Origin: a virus
Direction: 5' to 3' (one strand)
DNA: 21,790 nt
IMG/VR virus record: IMGVR_UViG_3300020470_003912
Coordinates: 1-21,790 of that record
The position numbers and the translations under genes were made by a program. The notes under the pieces were generated by a model. The model searched no databases. It was not told the origin of the DNA and saw only the letters and a program-made list of their open reading frames with translations. Below are positions 1-7,505 of the stretch, one piece after another (the stretch's first letter is position 1; each line of letters begins with the position of its first letter).

Positions 1-781
1 TATATTCGGTATCTCTCATCTTACTTAATATAGAAGTCAATGATTTAGCTTTAAAGTTATGCGCTTCATCACCGAACACACAACCAAATTGCTCAAACCA
101 CGTACCCGGCATTTTATATATTGATTGCCAAGTGCTTATAACTATCTTTTCCTTATCTGCAAATTTTGGTCTTCCTGCATATATCCTATGCATACAACTA
201 TCTTCAAACCCTATATCATCAGTCGAATAATCAGCAAAATCAGAATACATCTGTTGAACTAAACTCGTTGTAGGAACTACTATTAACACCCTTTTATTAT
301 AGTTCTCAAGATACCATCTTGCAATACAGTATATTATAAGAGATTTACCTGAAGCAGTAGGAGATAATAAGAGTGCACCCTTATTAGCTAAACAATATTC
401 TATTGCTCTATATTGATAATCTCTTATTTGTATTTGTTTTCCATTTGTAGTTAAATTATAAGAACTTAAAAAACTCATATCAACTTCTTGATCAGTATTA
501 GGATAACCATAATAGTTGTCATGTTCAAGCTCTATTTTATAATTTCTACCTTCAACTCCTGCAAATTCTTCAATATAGGGATATAGTCCTGCATATAATT
601 CTTTACTGTGTATATTAAAAAGACGAATCTTTCCATCCCATACTTTATTTCTATAAGCTGGCATAAACTTATAACCTGGGACAAAGAAAGTAAAAAAGTC
701 ACTCAACTCATTTAGAGCTGAAGGTTCACCATCTACTGTTATAAAAGCATGGTTCTTCTTTTTTACTTGTAGTATAGACAT
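1..781 (-). CDS. uvsW: UvsW-like DNA/RNA helicase, N-terminal part (cut by window edge)
   Basis: Superfamily 2 helicase that in T4 unwinds branched DNA and R-loops, drives branch migration, and helps switch replication from origin-dependent to recombination-dependent mode. About 260 residues are visible, against roughly 500 in T4 UvsW; the rest lies beyond position 1. I read this frame directly from the sequence. The N-terminus starts MSILQVKKK and leads into the small UvsW N-terminal domain. The Walker A motif SPTASGKS falls at residues 140-147 (K146), and the DEAH box is D238-E239-A240-H241. The ATG at 781-779 overlaps the uvsY stop as TAATG, so the two are probably translationally coupled; the ribosome binding site is weak. 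Family assignment is firm from motifs plus the uvsY neighbour. Confidence 0.93.
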   Translation of the reverse strand, partial: MSILQVKKKNHAFITVDGEPSALNELSDFFTFFVPGYKFMPAYRNKVWDGKIRLFNIHSKELYAGLYPYIEEFAGVEGRNYKIELEHDNYYGYPNTDQEVDMSFLSSYNLTTNGKQIQIRDYQYRAIEYCLANKGALLLSPTASGKSLIIYCIARWYLENYNKRVLIVVPTTSLVQQMYSDFADYSTDDIGFEDSCMHRIYAGRPKFADKEKIVISTWQSIYKMPGTWFEQFGCVFGDEAHNFKAKSLTSILSKMRDTEY

Positions 782-1224
782 TATACACCGGATGTGAACT
801 TACGCCATTCAATCATATTTTTAATTGTCTGGTGTCGCCACTTTATGCTTTCTAATATTTCTTTAAGGGTATCTGCTTGTGTTTTATATAATTCTATTTT
901 AGCTAATGCAGTTTGAATATGTTTATCTGAATCATAATAATAATCCATTTCACCTTTTAATATCTTTAAACCGTCAAGTGGATCATAACCCCAACCTAAC
1001 TGATCAATTTTTTCCTGTGGCATCTTACCATTATACCAAAGCCATTTATCTCTTAAAAGTACTTTAAAATCTAATTCTAATTTTTTCACCTGCAGTTTTG
1101 CGTGTGAATGAAGTTCTAAGTATTTTGAGTGAAGTTTTGCTGCATCTCTTGATGCATTATCGAGATTCATTTCATCGATTTGCGAGTCACGTTTCCACAA
1201 CTCGTGTATTTCATCTAGTGTCAT
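781..1224 (-). CDS. uvsY: UvsY-like recombination mediator protein
   Basis: T4 UvsY loads the UvsX recombinase onto gp32-coated single-stranded DNA and is needed for recombination-dependent replication. This 147-residue protein is close to T4 UvsY (137 aa). It has the same opening pattern (M-L--------D--ID), charged helical content throughout, and a C-terminal helix rich in aromatic and basic residues (IKWRHQTIKNMIEWRKF). The ATG at 1224 has an AAGGA ribosome binding site 6 bases upstream. It sits directly before uvsW with overlapping stop and start, the classic UvsY/UvsW pairing. Identification rests on overall resemblance and synteny, as the family has no catalytic motif. Confidence 0.88.
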   Translation of the reverse strand: MTLDEIHELWKRDSQIDEMNLDNASRDAAKLHSKYLELHSHAKLQVKKLELDFKVLLRDKWLWYNGKMPQEKIDQLGWGYDPLDGLKILKGEMDYYYDSDKHIQTALAKIELYKTQADTLKEILESIKWRHQTIKNMIEWRKFTSGV

Positions 1225-1249
1225 AATATATCCTTAGTCGTAGTATTAT

Positions 1250-1783
1250 CTATAGGAATTTGTAATAGGAATAATTGAATGATGTAATAGCAGTGAGATA
1301 CTCTACATCTGTTGCATTAGTAGTAAATGGGAGAGAGCTGATTGAAATAGGATATGCATCAACAAATTGTATTTGAGTTCCTACGTTGTTATGACTAGTA
1401 AGAATCTGCAAAGTTAAATCTCTTGTTTTTCTTTCATTATATGTAGTTCTTCCAATTTTTTTATCTGGTTCTGTTATTAACCCAACAATCCAATCGTGTA
1501 TTTCCTTATAGTTTATCATATCTTCATCAACGAGAAATGCAACTTCTAAAGGCGCATATTCTAGTTTATCAGGCATAGTAGTAATGTTCCTTTGTTTATA
1601 CATCAAAGGTGCACCTGCAGTAGATACATCTGGAAGTGCTGCAGTTTGAACAAAATACTGAGCATTTTTATATTTCATATTATCGATTAATAATCTAAAA
1701 CCAGTAGGATTAACAAAGGTAGTTTCATCCTGAGTTGGTGCTACGTAGGTATCAGTAAAATTAACCGTTGGTGTATATGGCAT
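1250..1783 (-). CDS. probable gp3-like tail terminator / tail-tube-fold protein
   Basis: A 177-residue protein. Its C-terminus (DAYPISISSLPFTTNATDVE, then alternating aromatics in FNYSYYKF) resembles the last strands of the gp19 tail tube in this same window (FPTNISAIDLSYDTENAIEE), so a tail-tube fold is likely. T4 gp3, which caps the tail tube and stabilises the sheath before head joining, is almost the same length (176 aa), and in marine T4-like phages gp3 tends to lie between gp23 and uvsY, as here. I therefore favour gp3. A gp48/gp54-type baseplate tube protein is the main alternative. The ATG at 1783 overlaps the stop of the upstream 41-aa gene (TAATG) and has a GAGGA ribosome binding site 9 bases upstream. 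Confidence 0.65.
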   Translation of the reverse strand: MPYTPTVNFTDTYVAPTQDETTFVNPTGFRLLIDNMKYKNAQYFVQTAALPDVSTAGAPLMYKQRNITTMPDKLEYAPLEVAFLVDEDMINYKEIHDWIVGLITEPDKKIGRTTYNERKTRDLTLQILTSHNNVGTQIQFVDAYPISISSLPFTTNATDVEYLTAITSFNYSYYKFL

Positions 1784-1908
1784 TAATCGTCATCCTCGTA
1801 AATAAAAATATCTGGTTTTGCATCTTTTCTTTTATATTTAAATCTCCATAAAAGAACAGTCAAATGCATTTTAAACCATTTCCTTATTCTATTTATATAA
1901 GTTATCAT
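1783..1908 (-). CDS. small conserved-looking phage protein, 41 aa, unknown function
   Basis: A short open frame whose product starts MITYINRIRKWFK, continues with a short hydrophobic/aromatic segment (MHLTVLLWRF), then a basic stretch (KYKRKDAK), and ends in an acidic tail (YEDDD). A membrane-associated micro-protein is possible but not shown. The frame overlaps the 3' end of the SGNH gene by 20 bases and joins the next gene by TAATG, which argues that it is translated. Two starts are possible: ATG at 1908, with a weak GATGG ahead, or ATG at 1869 (28 aa), with a better AAGGA 11 bases upstream. The annotated longer form is a choice, not a certainty. Confidence 0.55.
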   Translation of the reverse strand: MITYINRIRKWFKMHLTVLLWRFKYKRKDAKPDIFIYEDDD

Positions 1909-2827
1909 ATCCATCTTTTATTTTATCAAAAATATATCTTTGACCATCAGCATTTGGATGTCTATCAGGCTCTCCAGTACGATCACGTTCTTCACCTGTC
2001 ATTGCATCAATACATTGTTTATTTGCATTGTTTTTTCTTGATTTTTCATTATAATCTAATGTAAATCCATCTCTAGCTAGTTCTAGATAAACAGGATCTA
2101 TTCCGTCTTTTTCTTTCATATGCATTTTATCCCATACATAAATTCCTCCAGCTAATGGAATAAAGGGTGCACCCCAAAACTGTTCATCATCTTCTATTTT
2201 TTCCATTAATGGGTATTCTTCTATAATTTTATATGTAGCATAGGTTACATCTAGTTTTCTTTTTGTTCTGCTTTTTTCAAAATTCAGAAGGCCTGATATA
2301 TAACCTGCAGGTCTATCAGATTTTGTCGGGCCAAAATCTTGTACTATATTAACAGGGTGTAATAATTGAAATACAAATAATTTTATACCATTTGCTTTAG
2401 CAGCTTGTTGTATAGCGTACATACAAGTAAAAGCTGTTTTAACTGATGCTTTATAAATCTCTTCAGGATAATCTTTTCGAAGTTCATTCCATGCATACAT
2501 GCCTGGTTTACCTCTACTCAAAAAATGTGGAGGATTGTTTTTTGTCAAGCCATGCATATAAGGAAACATGAATCGAGACCAACTACTCATTCCTATAGTT
2601 ATAAGTTCAATATCTTCACCGTATTTAGCAATTGCTTGTAATGTACGATTTAAATGATTTATGGGCCCATCGCCACTCTTTGCACAATTAATTAATTTTA
2701 AACCAGCATGTTCTGCTAAATATTGATCCCACCATTTAAATCCAGACGGGTTTTCTATACCATAAGTGTGATTAAAGAAATCATGATCAGTGAAACTGCA
2801 ACCTGTACTAATACACAGTGATCGCAT
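1889..2827 (-). CDS. SGNH/GDSL hydrolase-like protein
   Basis: A 312-residue protein with the outline of the SGNH esterase/acetylhydrolase fold. Block I is STGCSF with candidate nucleophile S11; a block II glycine lies in CAKSGDG (about residues 49-55); the C-terminal block V is DRHPNADGQ, with candidate catalytic D288 and H290. The usual GxND of block III is replaced by IGMSSWSRF, so the oxyanion Asn is not obvious. SGNH enzymes typically remove or transfer acyl groups on glycans. The frame could open at ATG 2851, but ATG 2827 has a strong GGAG 8 bases upstream (TTGGAGTAAAAAATATG) and starts right at the conserved domain, so I use 2827. It overlaps the carbamoyltransferase end by 20 bases. 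The substrate is unknown. It is not part of the T4 core. Confidence 0.8.
   Translation of the reverse strand: MRSLCISTGCSFTDHDFFNHTYGIENPSGFKWWDQYLAEHAGLKLINCAKSGDGPINHLNRTLQAIAKYGEDIELITIGMSSWSRFMFPYMHGLTKNNPPHFLSRGKPGMYAWNELRKDYPEEIYKASVKTAFTCMYAIQQAAKANGIKLFVFQLLHPVNIVQDFGPTKSDRPAGYISGLLNFEKSRTKRKLDVTYATYKIIEEYPLMEKIEDDEQFWGAPFIPLAGGIYVWDKMHMKEKDGIDPVYLELARDGFTLDYNEKSRKNNANKQCIDAMTGEERDRTGEPDRHPNADGQRYIFDKIKDGYDNLYK
1890..1897 (-). promoter_or_regulatory. possible late promoter before the 41-aa gene / gp3-like gene
   Basis: Perfect TATAAATA on the minus strand at the very end of the SGNH gene. It lies inside the longer form of the 41-aa gene but 20 bases ahead of its internal ATG (1869), which would favour the 28-aa form for transcripts starting here. 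Confidence 0.4.
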
Positions 2828-4130
2828 ATTTTTTACTCCAATTTTCAGCATCTTTCCATGTATTTATAATGGGTTCGCCTTTTATGTTTAACGATGTATT
2901 AAGCAGCATAGGACACCTACTCATCTTCCACCATTCTTCTAATATAGGTCTTAATATAGACCTACAGTTCTTTTTTACTACCTGCACGCGCGCAGACCCG
3001 TCCACGTGCGTGACAGATTTTAGATCATGTTTTGCTTTTGCAACATATTGCATGTATTCATTCATTGGTCCTTCGAAGTATTCATCAGCAAATTCTTCCA
3101 AGATTGCAGGTGCAAAGGGTCGAAATTTTTGTCGTTTTTTAATAGTGTTAACAGTTTCTGCAATATCCTTTCGGGGATCAGCAAGGAAGCTCCTATTGCC
3201 CAAACTACGAGGACCGAACTCTGCACGACCATGAGCAACACCGCAATAAGAATGCTTATAGATATGTTCAGCAACTTTACTAGGCGAAACATTAACTTGA
3301 ATATCATGTCCAAGATATACATCCTTCCATTTAAGTGGTTTATCCAAGTAAGCTGCAGCTGCGCCTAAACTAGCACCCGCATCACCGGGATTAGGCATCA
3401 TCCAAATATCATCAAATAGATATGTTATTTTACTGTTAGCAACACAGTTCAATGCAACTCCTCCACCATAACAAAGGTAACTTGAATATTGTCTAGCCTT
3501 TTGCATAATTTGAATAATCTTATTTTCTATTAACCATTGAGCAGATGCTGCGATGTCTTCATTTCGTGCATTTGGTAGTATATTTCCACAACCCTTATGA
3601 AGATTTGTTTCAAGAAGATATTCTAAATCATATATAGGCTCACCAAAAGCAGCCATACCCATTGTAATGTATTCATCTTCTTGCGGTTTTAATCCTAACC
3701 TCTGTGTTATTGCAGAATAGAATAAACCTAATGAATATGGGTATTTCTGTGACCATACCTTCTTCTTTTTATACCAAATAGAACACGTATCCCATTCTCC
3801 TATAGCATCTATTATAACACAAACGGGTTCATTTGTAAACGGTTTTGTGTAATAAGATGCTGCAGCGTGAGACCAATGATGATGAAATGATTTAGTAGTG
3901 AGTTCTCTGAATTTAAACTTTTGACCAGAATATAACATTCGAGTGCTCTTAAGAATTGGTTTCTCGTAGAACACTTTAATGCCTTGATCTTTAGGCATAT
4001 CAGGATGTAAATATTTGTCATTCTTTAAACGACTATAACGTTCAGCATGACCTGCATATATTATGTTACCATTCAAGTCAATTATCGTTTTAGCCGCATC
4101 ATGAAATCCATAAGACAGACCAGTAATCAT
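2808..4130 (-). CDS. NodU/CmcH-family carbamoyltransferase
   Basis: Members of this family make carbamoyl-adenylate from carbamoyl phosphate and ATP, then transfer the carbamoyl group to a hydroxyl of a sugar or other small molecule. The 440 residues carry the family motifs in order: GFHDAA (8-13), the His cluster HHHWSHAA (83-90), D108, MGMAAFG (157-163), GGGVALNC (222-229), GDAGASLGAA (249-258), GRAEFGPRSLGNRS (301-314), KFRPFAPA (335-342), HVDGSARVQ (375-383) and NTSLNIKGEP (411-420). The C-terminus stops about 20 residues after the last motif, shorter than most relatives. It lies just after the gp23 terminator with a late-promoter octamer immediately ahead, but almost no leader or ribosome binding site. 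Such genes occur in some marine T4-like phages; the acceptor is unknown. Confidence 0.93.
   Translation of the reverse strand: MITGLSYGFHDAAKTIIDLNGNIIYAGHAERYSRLKNDKYLHPDMPKDQGIKVFYEKPILKSTRMLYSGQKFKFRELTTKSFHHHWSHAAASYYTKPFTNEPVCVIIDAIGEWDTCSIWYKKKKVWSQKYPYSLGLFYSAITQRLGLKPQEDEYITMGMAAFGEPIYDLEYLLETNLHKGCGNILPNARNEDIAASAQWLIENKIIQIMQKARQYSSYLCYGGGVALNCVANSKITYLFDDIWMMPNPGDAGASLGAAAAYLDKPLKWKDVYLGHDIQVNVSPSKVAEHIYKHSYCGVAHGRAEFGPRSLGNRSFLADPRKDIAETVNTIKKRQKFRPFAPAILEEFADEYFEGPMNEYMQYVAKAKHDLKSVTHVDGSARVQVVKKNCRSILRPILEEWWKMSRCPMLLNTSLNIKGEPIINTWKDAENWSKKYAITVY
2861..2868 (-). promoter_or_regulatory. possible late promoter for the SGNH gene, inside the carbamoyltransferase
   Basis: Perfect TATAAATA on the minus strand, 33 bases before the SGNH ATG at 2827. 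Transcription would start near 2855 and the leader would include the GGAG ribosome binding site. It is embedded in Ile-Ile-Asn-Thr codons, so chance cannot be excluded. Confidence 0.5.
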
Positions 4131-4135
4131 GACTT

Positions 4136-4143
4136 TATTTATA
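4136..4143 (-). promoter_or_regulatory. T4-type late promoter octamer before the carbamoyltransferase
   Basis: Perfect TATAAATA on the minus strand, five bases before the ATG at 4130 and directly after the gp23 terminator. T4 late transcription usually starts about 6 bases past the octamer, which would give a nearly leaderless message. Position relative to the terminator supports function; the short distance is odd. Confidence 0.55.
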
Positions 4144-4145
4144 AC

Positions 4146-4171
4146 AAAAAAAGGGAGGCCGAAGCCTCCCT
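4146..4171 (-). terminator. Rho-independent terminator after gp23
   Basis: On the minus strand this reads AGGGAGGC, TTCG loop, GCCTCCCT, followed by a run of T. It is a perfect 8-bp stem closed by a stable UUCG tetraloop with a U-tract. It lies 23 bases beyond the gp23 stop, so it should end the capsid transcript and give it a stable 3' end. Confidence 0.93.
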
Positions 4172-4193
4172 AGTTTAACCTATAACTTATATC

Positions 4194-5534
4194 TTATGAA
4201 AGGATATTTGTTATCTTTGTGATTCTGTAGTACGGGTTGGCCCTTACTGCACCAACTGTTCCGTCTGTAGCCACAAATGGGTTAGCAATCATTCCATATC
4301 GAGTTTTAAAACCGATTTTTGGTTGAAATGAATTTTCCCCTACTGCTCGTACCATAGTTAGCGGTACGTATGGGCAATAGAAAAGACCTGCGTCGTATGG
4401 ATTAGGTCCTTTATAGCCTAGAGTACAGTAATCTGTATTGGCATAAGGATCTAAGTATACTCTCATTCCACCTGAAAGAGTACCGGCAAAAGTTGTACCA
4501 GTATCATCAACTGAAAGTCCAGCATTTCCTGAGATTGCAGGTGTGTAGTCTAACATTCCAGAAGCTGAAAGAGCAGCAGCAACGTCAGAAGAACACATTA
4601 GGAAGTTACCTTTTCCTCTTCGTGTTTCTTTTGCAATTACGTTAGCTTCTCTCATTAACTGAACTAGAAGACCTTTGTACTTCTCAACTGACCAACGGCC
4701 ATCTGAGTCAGCATTCACATCAAATGTACCATCTGTTGTGATGTCTGTTTGTACAGAACCTTGCTTAGCTCTAGAGTTGATTGTTCTAACTACTTCCCTG
4801 TTGATTTCAGCAAGGATTTCAGCAGAAAGAATGTTTGCCAACTCAGACTCAGCATCTAGACCATGAATTGCTTTAAGGTCTTGTGCTAATTCCATGGTGT
4901 ACTCAGCTTTAAGAGCTCTTGACTTTGCAGTCACAGTTGCTTTATCGATTGAGAACGCCATTTGAGCGAAGTTAGTTCCACCACCGTCGCCAAGAGCTTC
5001 AGCAGCAGATGTTGCCATACCAGTACCAAGACCGAATGCGTCTTCAACTGCGTCTGCACCGCCTGAGGTGTCAGCAGAAGATTCACCAGTTACTCCTGGA
5101 GGGTTAATATCGCCAACCAAGGATGATGAACCACCACCTTGTGTGCCTGTTCCTGAGAAGTCTGTATCAGCTTCGTTGAATAGAGCCTCTGTACCACCTT
5201 GTGATGTGTACTTAGACTTCATTGCAAAGATAAGACCTGTTGGACCAGTCATTGGCTGCACACCACAAATGTCGTATGCAATTAAGTTAGGCATAGCTCT
5301 TCGAACTAGACCAATAAGAATTGGATCCCAGTTATCGATATTTGAGCCAGTTGCGTTAGCAGGTGCCTCAGTCAATTGAAAGTTTTGCTGAGAACGCTCT
5401 TCTTGAAGAGCCTTTTCAGTGTTTTCAAGGACTGTAGCGGTTACAGCTCGGCGATGCTTGTCGCCAAGAGAAGGAGCTTCTTCTGCATCTAATACAGGTG
5501 TCCACTTCTCCATTATTTTGTCGCTAGTAAACAT
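4194..5534 (-). CDS. 23: major capsid protein gp23
   Basis: Builds the hexamer lattice of the head. The 446-residue product has the gp23 N-terminus (IMEKWTPVLDAEEAP near residue 7) followed by the standard gp23 body (GSNIDNWDPILIGLVRRAMP near 63, then YDICGVQPMTGPTGLIFAMK). A likely prohead-protease cleavage site of the T4 (I/L)xE type is L54-T55-E56, which would remove about 56 residues during maturation. It is shorter than T4 gp23 (521 aa), as in other marine relatives. The ATG at 5534 has an AAGGGAGA ribosome binding site. It follows scaffold gp22 after 14 bases and is followed by a strong terminator. Confidence 0.97.
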   Translation of the reverse strand: MFTSDKIMEKWTPVLDAEEAPSLGDKHRRAVTATVLENTEKALQEERSQQNFQLTEAPANATGSNIDNWDPILIGLVRRAMPNLIAYDICGVQPMTGPTGLIFAMKSKYTSQGGTEALFNEADTDFSGTGTQGGGSSSLVGDINPPGVTGESSADTSGGADAVEDAFGLGTGMATSAAEALGDGGGTNFAQMAFSIDKATVTAKSRALKAEYTMELAQDLKAIHGLDAESELANILSAEILAEINREVVRTINSRAKQGSVQTDITTDGTFDVNADSDGRWSVEKYKGLLVQLMREANVIAKETRRGKGNFLMCSSDVAAALSASGMLDYTPAISGNAGLSVDDTGTTFAGTLSGGMRVYLDPYANTDYCTLGYKGPNPYDAGLFYCPYVPLTMVRAVGENSFQPKIGFKTRYGMIANPFVATDGTVGAVRANPYYRITKITNILS

Positions 5535-5548
5535 AAAGTTTTTCTCCC

Positions 5549-6613
5549 TTATTTACTTTTTTTAATTGCTGCAAGATAACGAGACATTGACTCATTTACT
5601 TCAACTGTTTCAGCTGGAGTTTCGTCAACTTCATTAACTGCATCGGGTTTAGTTTCAGCTGGAGACTTGAAATATGACTCTTTCAAGGTATTCAACTTAG
5701 ACTGATAGTCTTCTGCTGAATCAAAAGAGACACCTTCTGCAAGTGACTTCAACTTTTCGGTTTGTGCGTCAGAAAGGTCAGAAGATGCTTCGGCTAAAAT
5801 AGCATCCTTATTGAGGTTACCGTTTTCCTCTTTAAGTTTGATATTTTCTTCCATTGTAGCATTTACTTGCTCTTCTAAGTCATCATTTTTCTTGGTGAGT
5901 TCATCAACAAGATCAACTTTTGACTCAGGAACTTCGATGTAATGCTCATTGAAAACACCGTGTAGCGCCTTGATAAAAGATTCTGAGATTTCAGTGCGAA
6001 GACCAGCTTCCATTGCAATCTTATTTTCTTCCATCCACTTCTCTACGACGTAGTTGAGGTAGCCATCAACCTTCTCAACGATGGTTGTATGAATACTTTT
6101 GGTTTCTTCCTCGAGCTCTTCCTTATACTGCTCATCAAGCCTGTTGACATGTTCTGCCACTTTTGCTTTAACTGCAGCTTCGAAAATAACTTCTGCTTTA
6201 GAGCGGAAGCCATCAGAAAGAGTTGCTTCAGATTCCACTAGGGCATTAAGATCTTCGTCAAAATTATTGGTGTTATCAATAACTTCTCCGACTTCCTCAT
6301 TACCTTCATGGTAATGGGCATATACCTTAGACATTTCGTCTTTGGACATACCATTCATTTTTGTAAACATTGCATTGATCATACCAGCTTTAGTGGCAGG
6401 CTTTTTAGCCTTAGGATCTGCTGCCTTTTTAGGCTCTGACTTATCGATAGCAGCTTTAGTATCGTCTGCAGCTGCAGCGCCATCTACCTCTTTATCAGCA
6501 TCAGCTTCCTTCACTTTAGCTTTTTCTTCCAAGTTTTCCTCGTTAACTTCGTCAACAATTTCATCTTGGAGTTGATCTTCAACAATGTCATTTTTAGAGT
6601 CATTATCTGACAT
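5549..6613 (-). CDS. 22: prohead core scaffolding protein gp22
   Basis: Internal scaffold around which the gp23 shell assembles and which the gp21 protease then degrades. It has 354 residues, longer than T4 gp22 (269). The N-terminal ~70 residues are very acidic and Ala/Glu/Asp-rich, followed by a Lys/Ala/Pro linker. The conserved scaffold stretch MSKDEMSKVYAHYHEG lies near residues 93-108. A long Glu/Lys-rich helical and coiled-coil centre follows, and the C-terminus ends in YLAAIKKSK. The start at 6613 has a strong GGAGGAG ribosome binding site. Identity is supported by composition plus its place between the protease and gp23; in isolation sequence alone would be less decisive. Confidence 0.93.
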   Translation of the reverse strand: MSDNDSKNDIVEDQLQDEIVDEVNEENLEEKAKVKEADADKEVDGAAAADDTKAAIDKSEPKKAADPKAKKPATKAGMINAMFTKMNGMSKDEMSKVYAHYHEGNEEVGEVIDNTNNFDEDLNALVESEATLSDGFRSKAEVIFEAAVKAKVAEHVNRLDEQYKEELEEETKSIHTTIVEKVDGYLNYVVEKWMEENKIAMEAGLRTEISESFIKALHGVFNEHYIEVPESKVDLVDELTKKNDDLEEQVNATMEENIKLKEENGNLNKDAILAEASSDLSDAQTEKLKSLAEGVSFDSAEDYQSKLNTLKESYFKSPAETKPDAVNEVDETPAETVEVNESMSRYLAAIKKSK

Positions 6614-6629
6614 TATTACTCCTCCGAGT

Positions 6630-7268
6630 TTAAAGTTTAGAGAGGAAATCTTTGAAAGCTTTCATCTGCAAATCTGCAGATCCATGAGCTGACTTGATCT
6701 CAGTCTCGAGTTTTTCAATTTCTTGAGCTCTAAAAGTACCGTTTTCCATTATCCATTCTACTCCTTCCATGACTCCGTTAACGAAGGCTTGTGGAGCAGA
6801 AGGATCTTGAACAACGTCGATAGCATTTAACATGAAGTCAGACTTCACGTAATTTGTACCGCCTTTAGTTTCAAGACTACCCATACCACGACTTGAGACT
6901 GCCAGTTGAACTCCCCCTTCCATAAGGCCTTGTACGATTTGGCCCATAGGAGTATTCAAGACAGTCGCCTTTCCCACCACATTATTACCGTTCCAATTAA
7001 GCTCAGTAATTTTATGGGAAACTTTATCCAAGTTGATCGTTGGTCCTTCAGGGTGGTTTAATTCACCGACCGCACGACCCTTGGTAACCTGTTCGCTGTT
7101 ATATTTGTTAACAGCATTTTCTAAGATTTGTTTAGGATAAATCCGGCCGTTCCTATTCTTCTGTTCGGCCTGCATAAAAACACCTTCAATGACAAGACTT
7201 TTCTTACCATTTTTCTCTTCTGTGATGTAGTTTAATTCTACATCATTATGTTCTGTAATAAGCTTCAT
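6630..7268 (-). CDS. 21: prohead protease gp21
   Basis: Serine protease of the T4 gp21 type, which cleaves core and shell proteins at (I/L)xE sites during head maturation. It has 212 residues, matching T4 (212 aa). Motifs visible are the N-terminal VFMQAEQKNRNGRIYP, GELNHPEG with candidate catalytic H72, and LAVSSRGMGS with candidate nucleophile S125 or S126; D81 may complete the triad. The ATG at 7268 directly abuts the TAA of the upstream gene, so translation is probably coupled. Confidence 0.96.
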   Translation of the reverse strand: MKLITEHNDVELNYITEEKNGKKSLVIEGVFMQAEQKNRNGRIYPKQILENAVNKYNSEQVTKGRAVGELNHPEGPTINLDKVSHKITELNWNGNNVVGKATVLNTPMGQIVQGLMEGGVQLAVSSRGMGSLETKGGTNYVKSDFMLNAIDVVQDPSAPQAFVNGVMEGVEWIMENGTFRAQEIEKLETEIKSAHGSADLQMKAFKDFLSKL

Positions 7269-7505
7269 TTATCCACCCATCAAATCTGTAAATTCTTTTG
7301 CAGCTTTTTCTGCATCTTTAATACTTTTAAATTCGTCTAGTTTATCACCGTCGACGTACACACAGTGATAATTACCTTTTTTAGTAATCACTGCTTCATA
7401 TTTCTTCTTTTTACCGACTTTAAAAGTCTTAACGACTTTTTCACCGGCCTTAGCTTTGTAGGCACCTTCTTCAAGTTCGACTCTAAGCTGCTTGAACTTC
7501 TTCAT
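7269..7505 (-). CDS. 68: prohead core protein gp68-like
   Basis: A small basic protein of 78 residues in the T4 position of gp68, between gp67 and gp21. In T4 this gene product is a minor prohead core component that affects head shape. The sequence has a Lys-rich N-terminal half (KAKAGEKVVKTFKVGKKKKY) and an acidic amphipathic C-terminal helix (FKSIKDAEKAAKEF). It is about half the length of T4 gp68 (141 aa). The ATG at 7505 lies inside the end of gp67 (23-base overlap) and has a GAGGA ribosome binding site within gp67 codons. Assignment rests mainly on synteny. Confidence 0.75.
   Translation of the reverse strand: MKKFKQLRVELEEGAYKAKAGEKVVKTFKVGKKKKYEAVITKKGNYHCVYVDGDKLDEFKSIKDAEKAAKEFTDLMGG

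Noticed and set aside
2828-2851. Upstream ATG giving a 320-aa SGNH protein
   Set aside because: The GGAG site is placed for ATG 2827, and the extra eight residues precede the conserved start of the domain.
3062-3322. Minus-strand 86-aa frame within the carbamoyltransferase, in another frame
   Set aside because: It is fully contained in a gene with continuous family motifs; no ribosome binding site; low-complexity hydrophobic product from shifted codons.
5068-5379. Open frame on the plus strand inside gp23, and similar plus-strand frames opposite gp22, gp18, gp19 and gp15
   Set aside because: They mirror the codon pattern of the minus-strand genes, have no ribosome binding sites or recognisable products, and oppose well-identified core genes.
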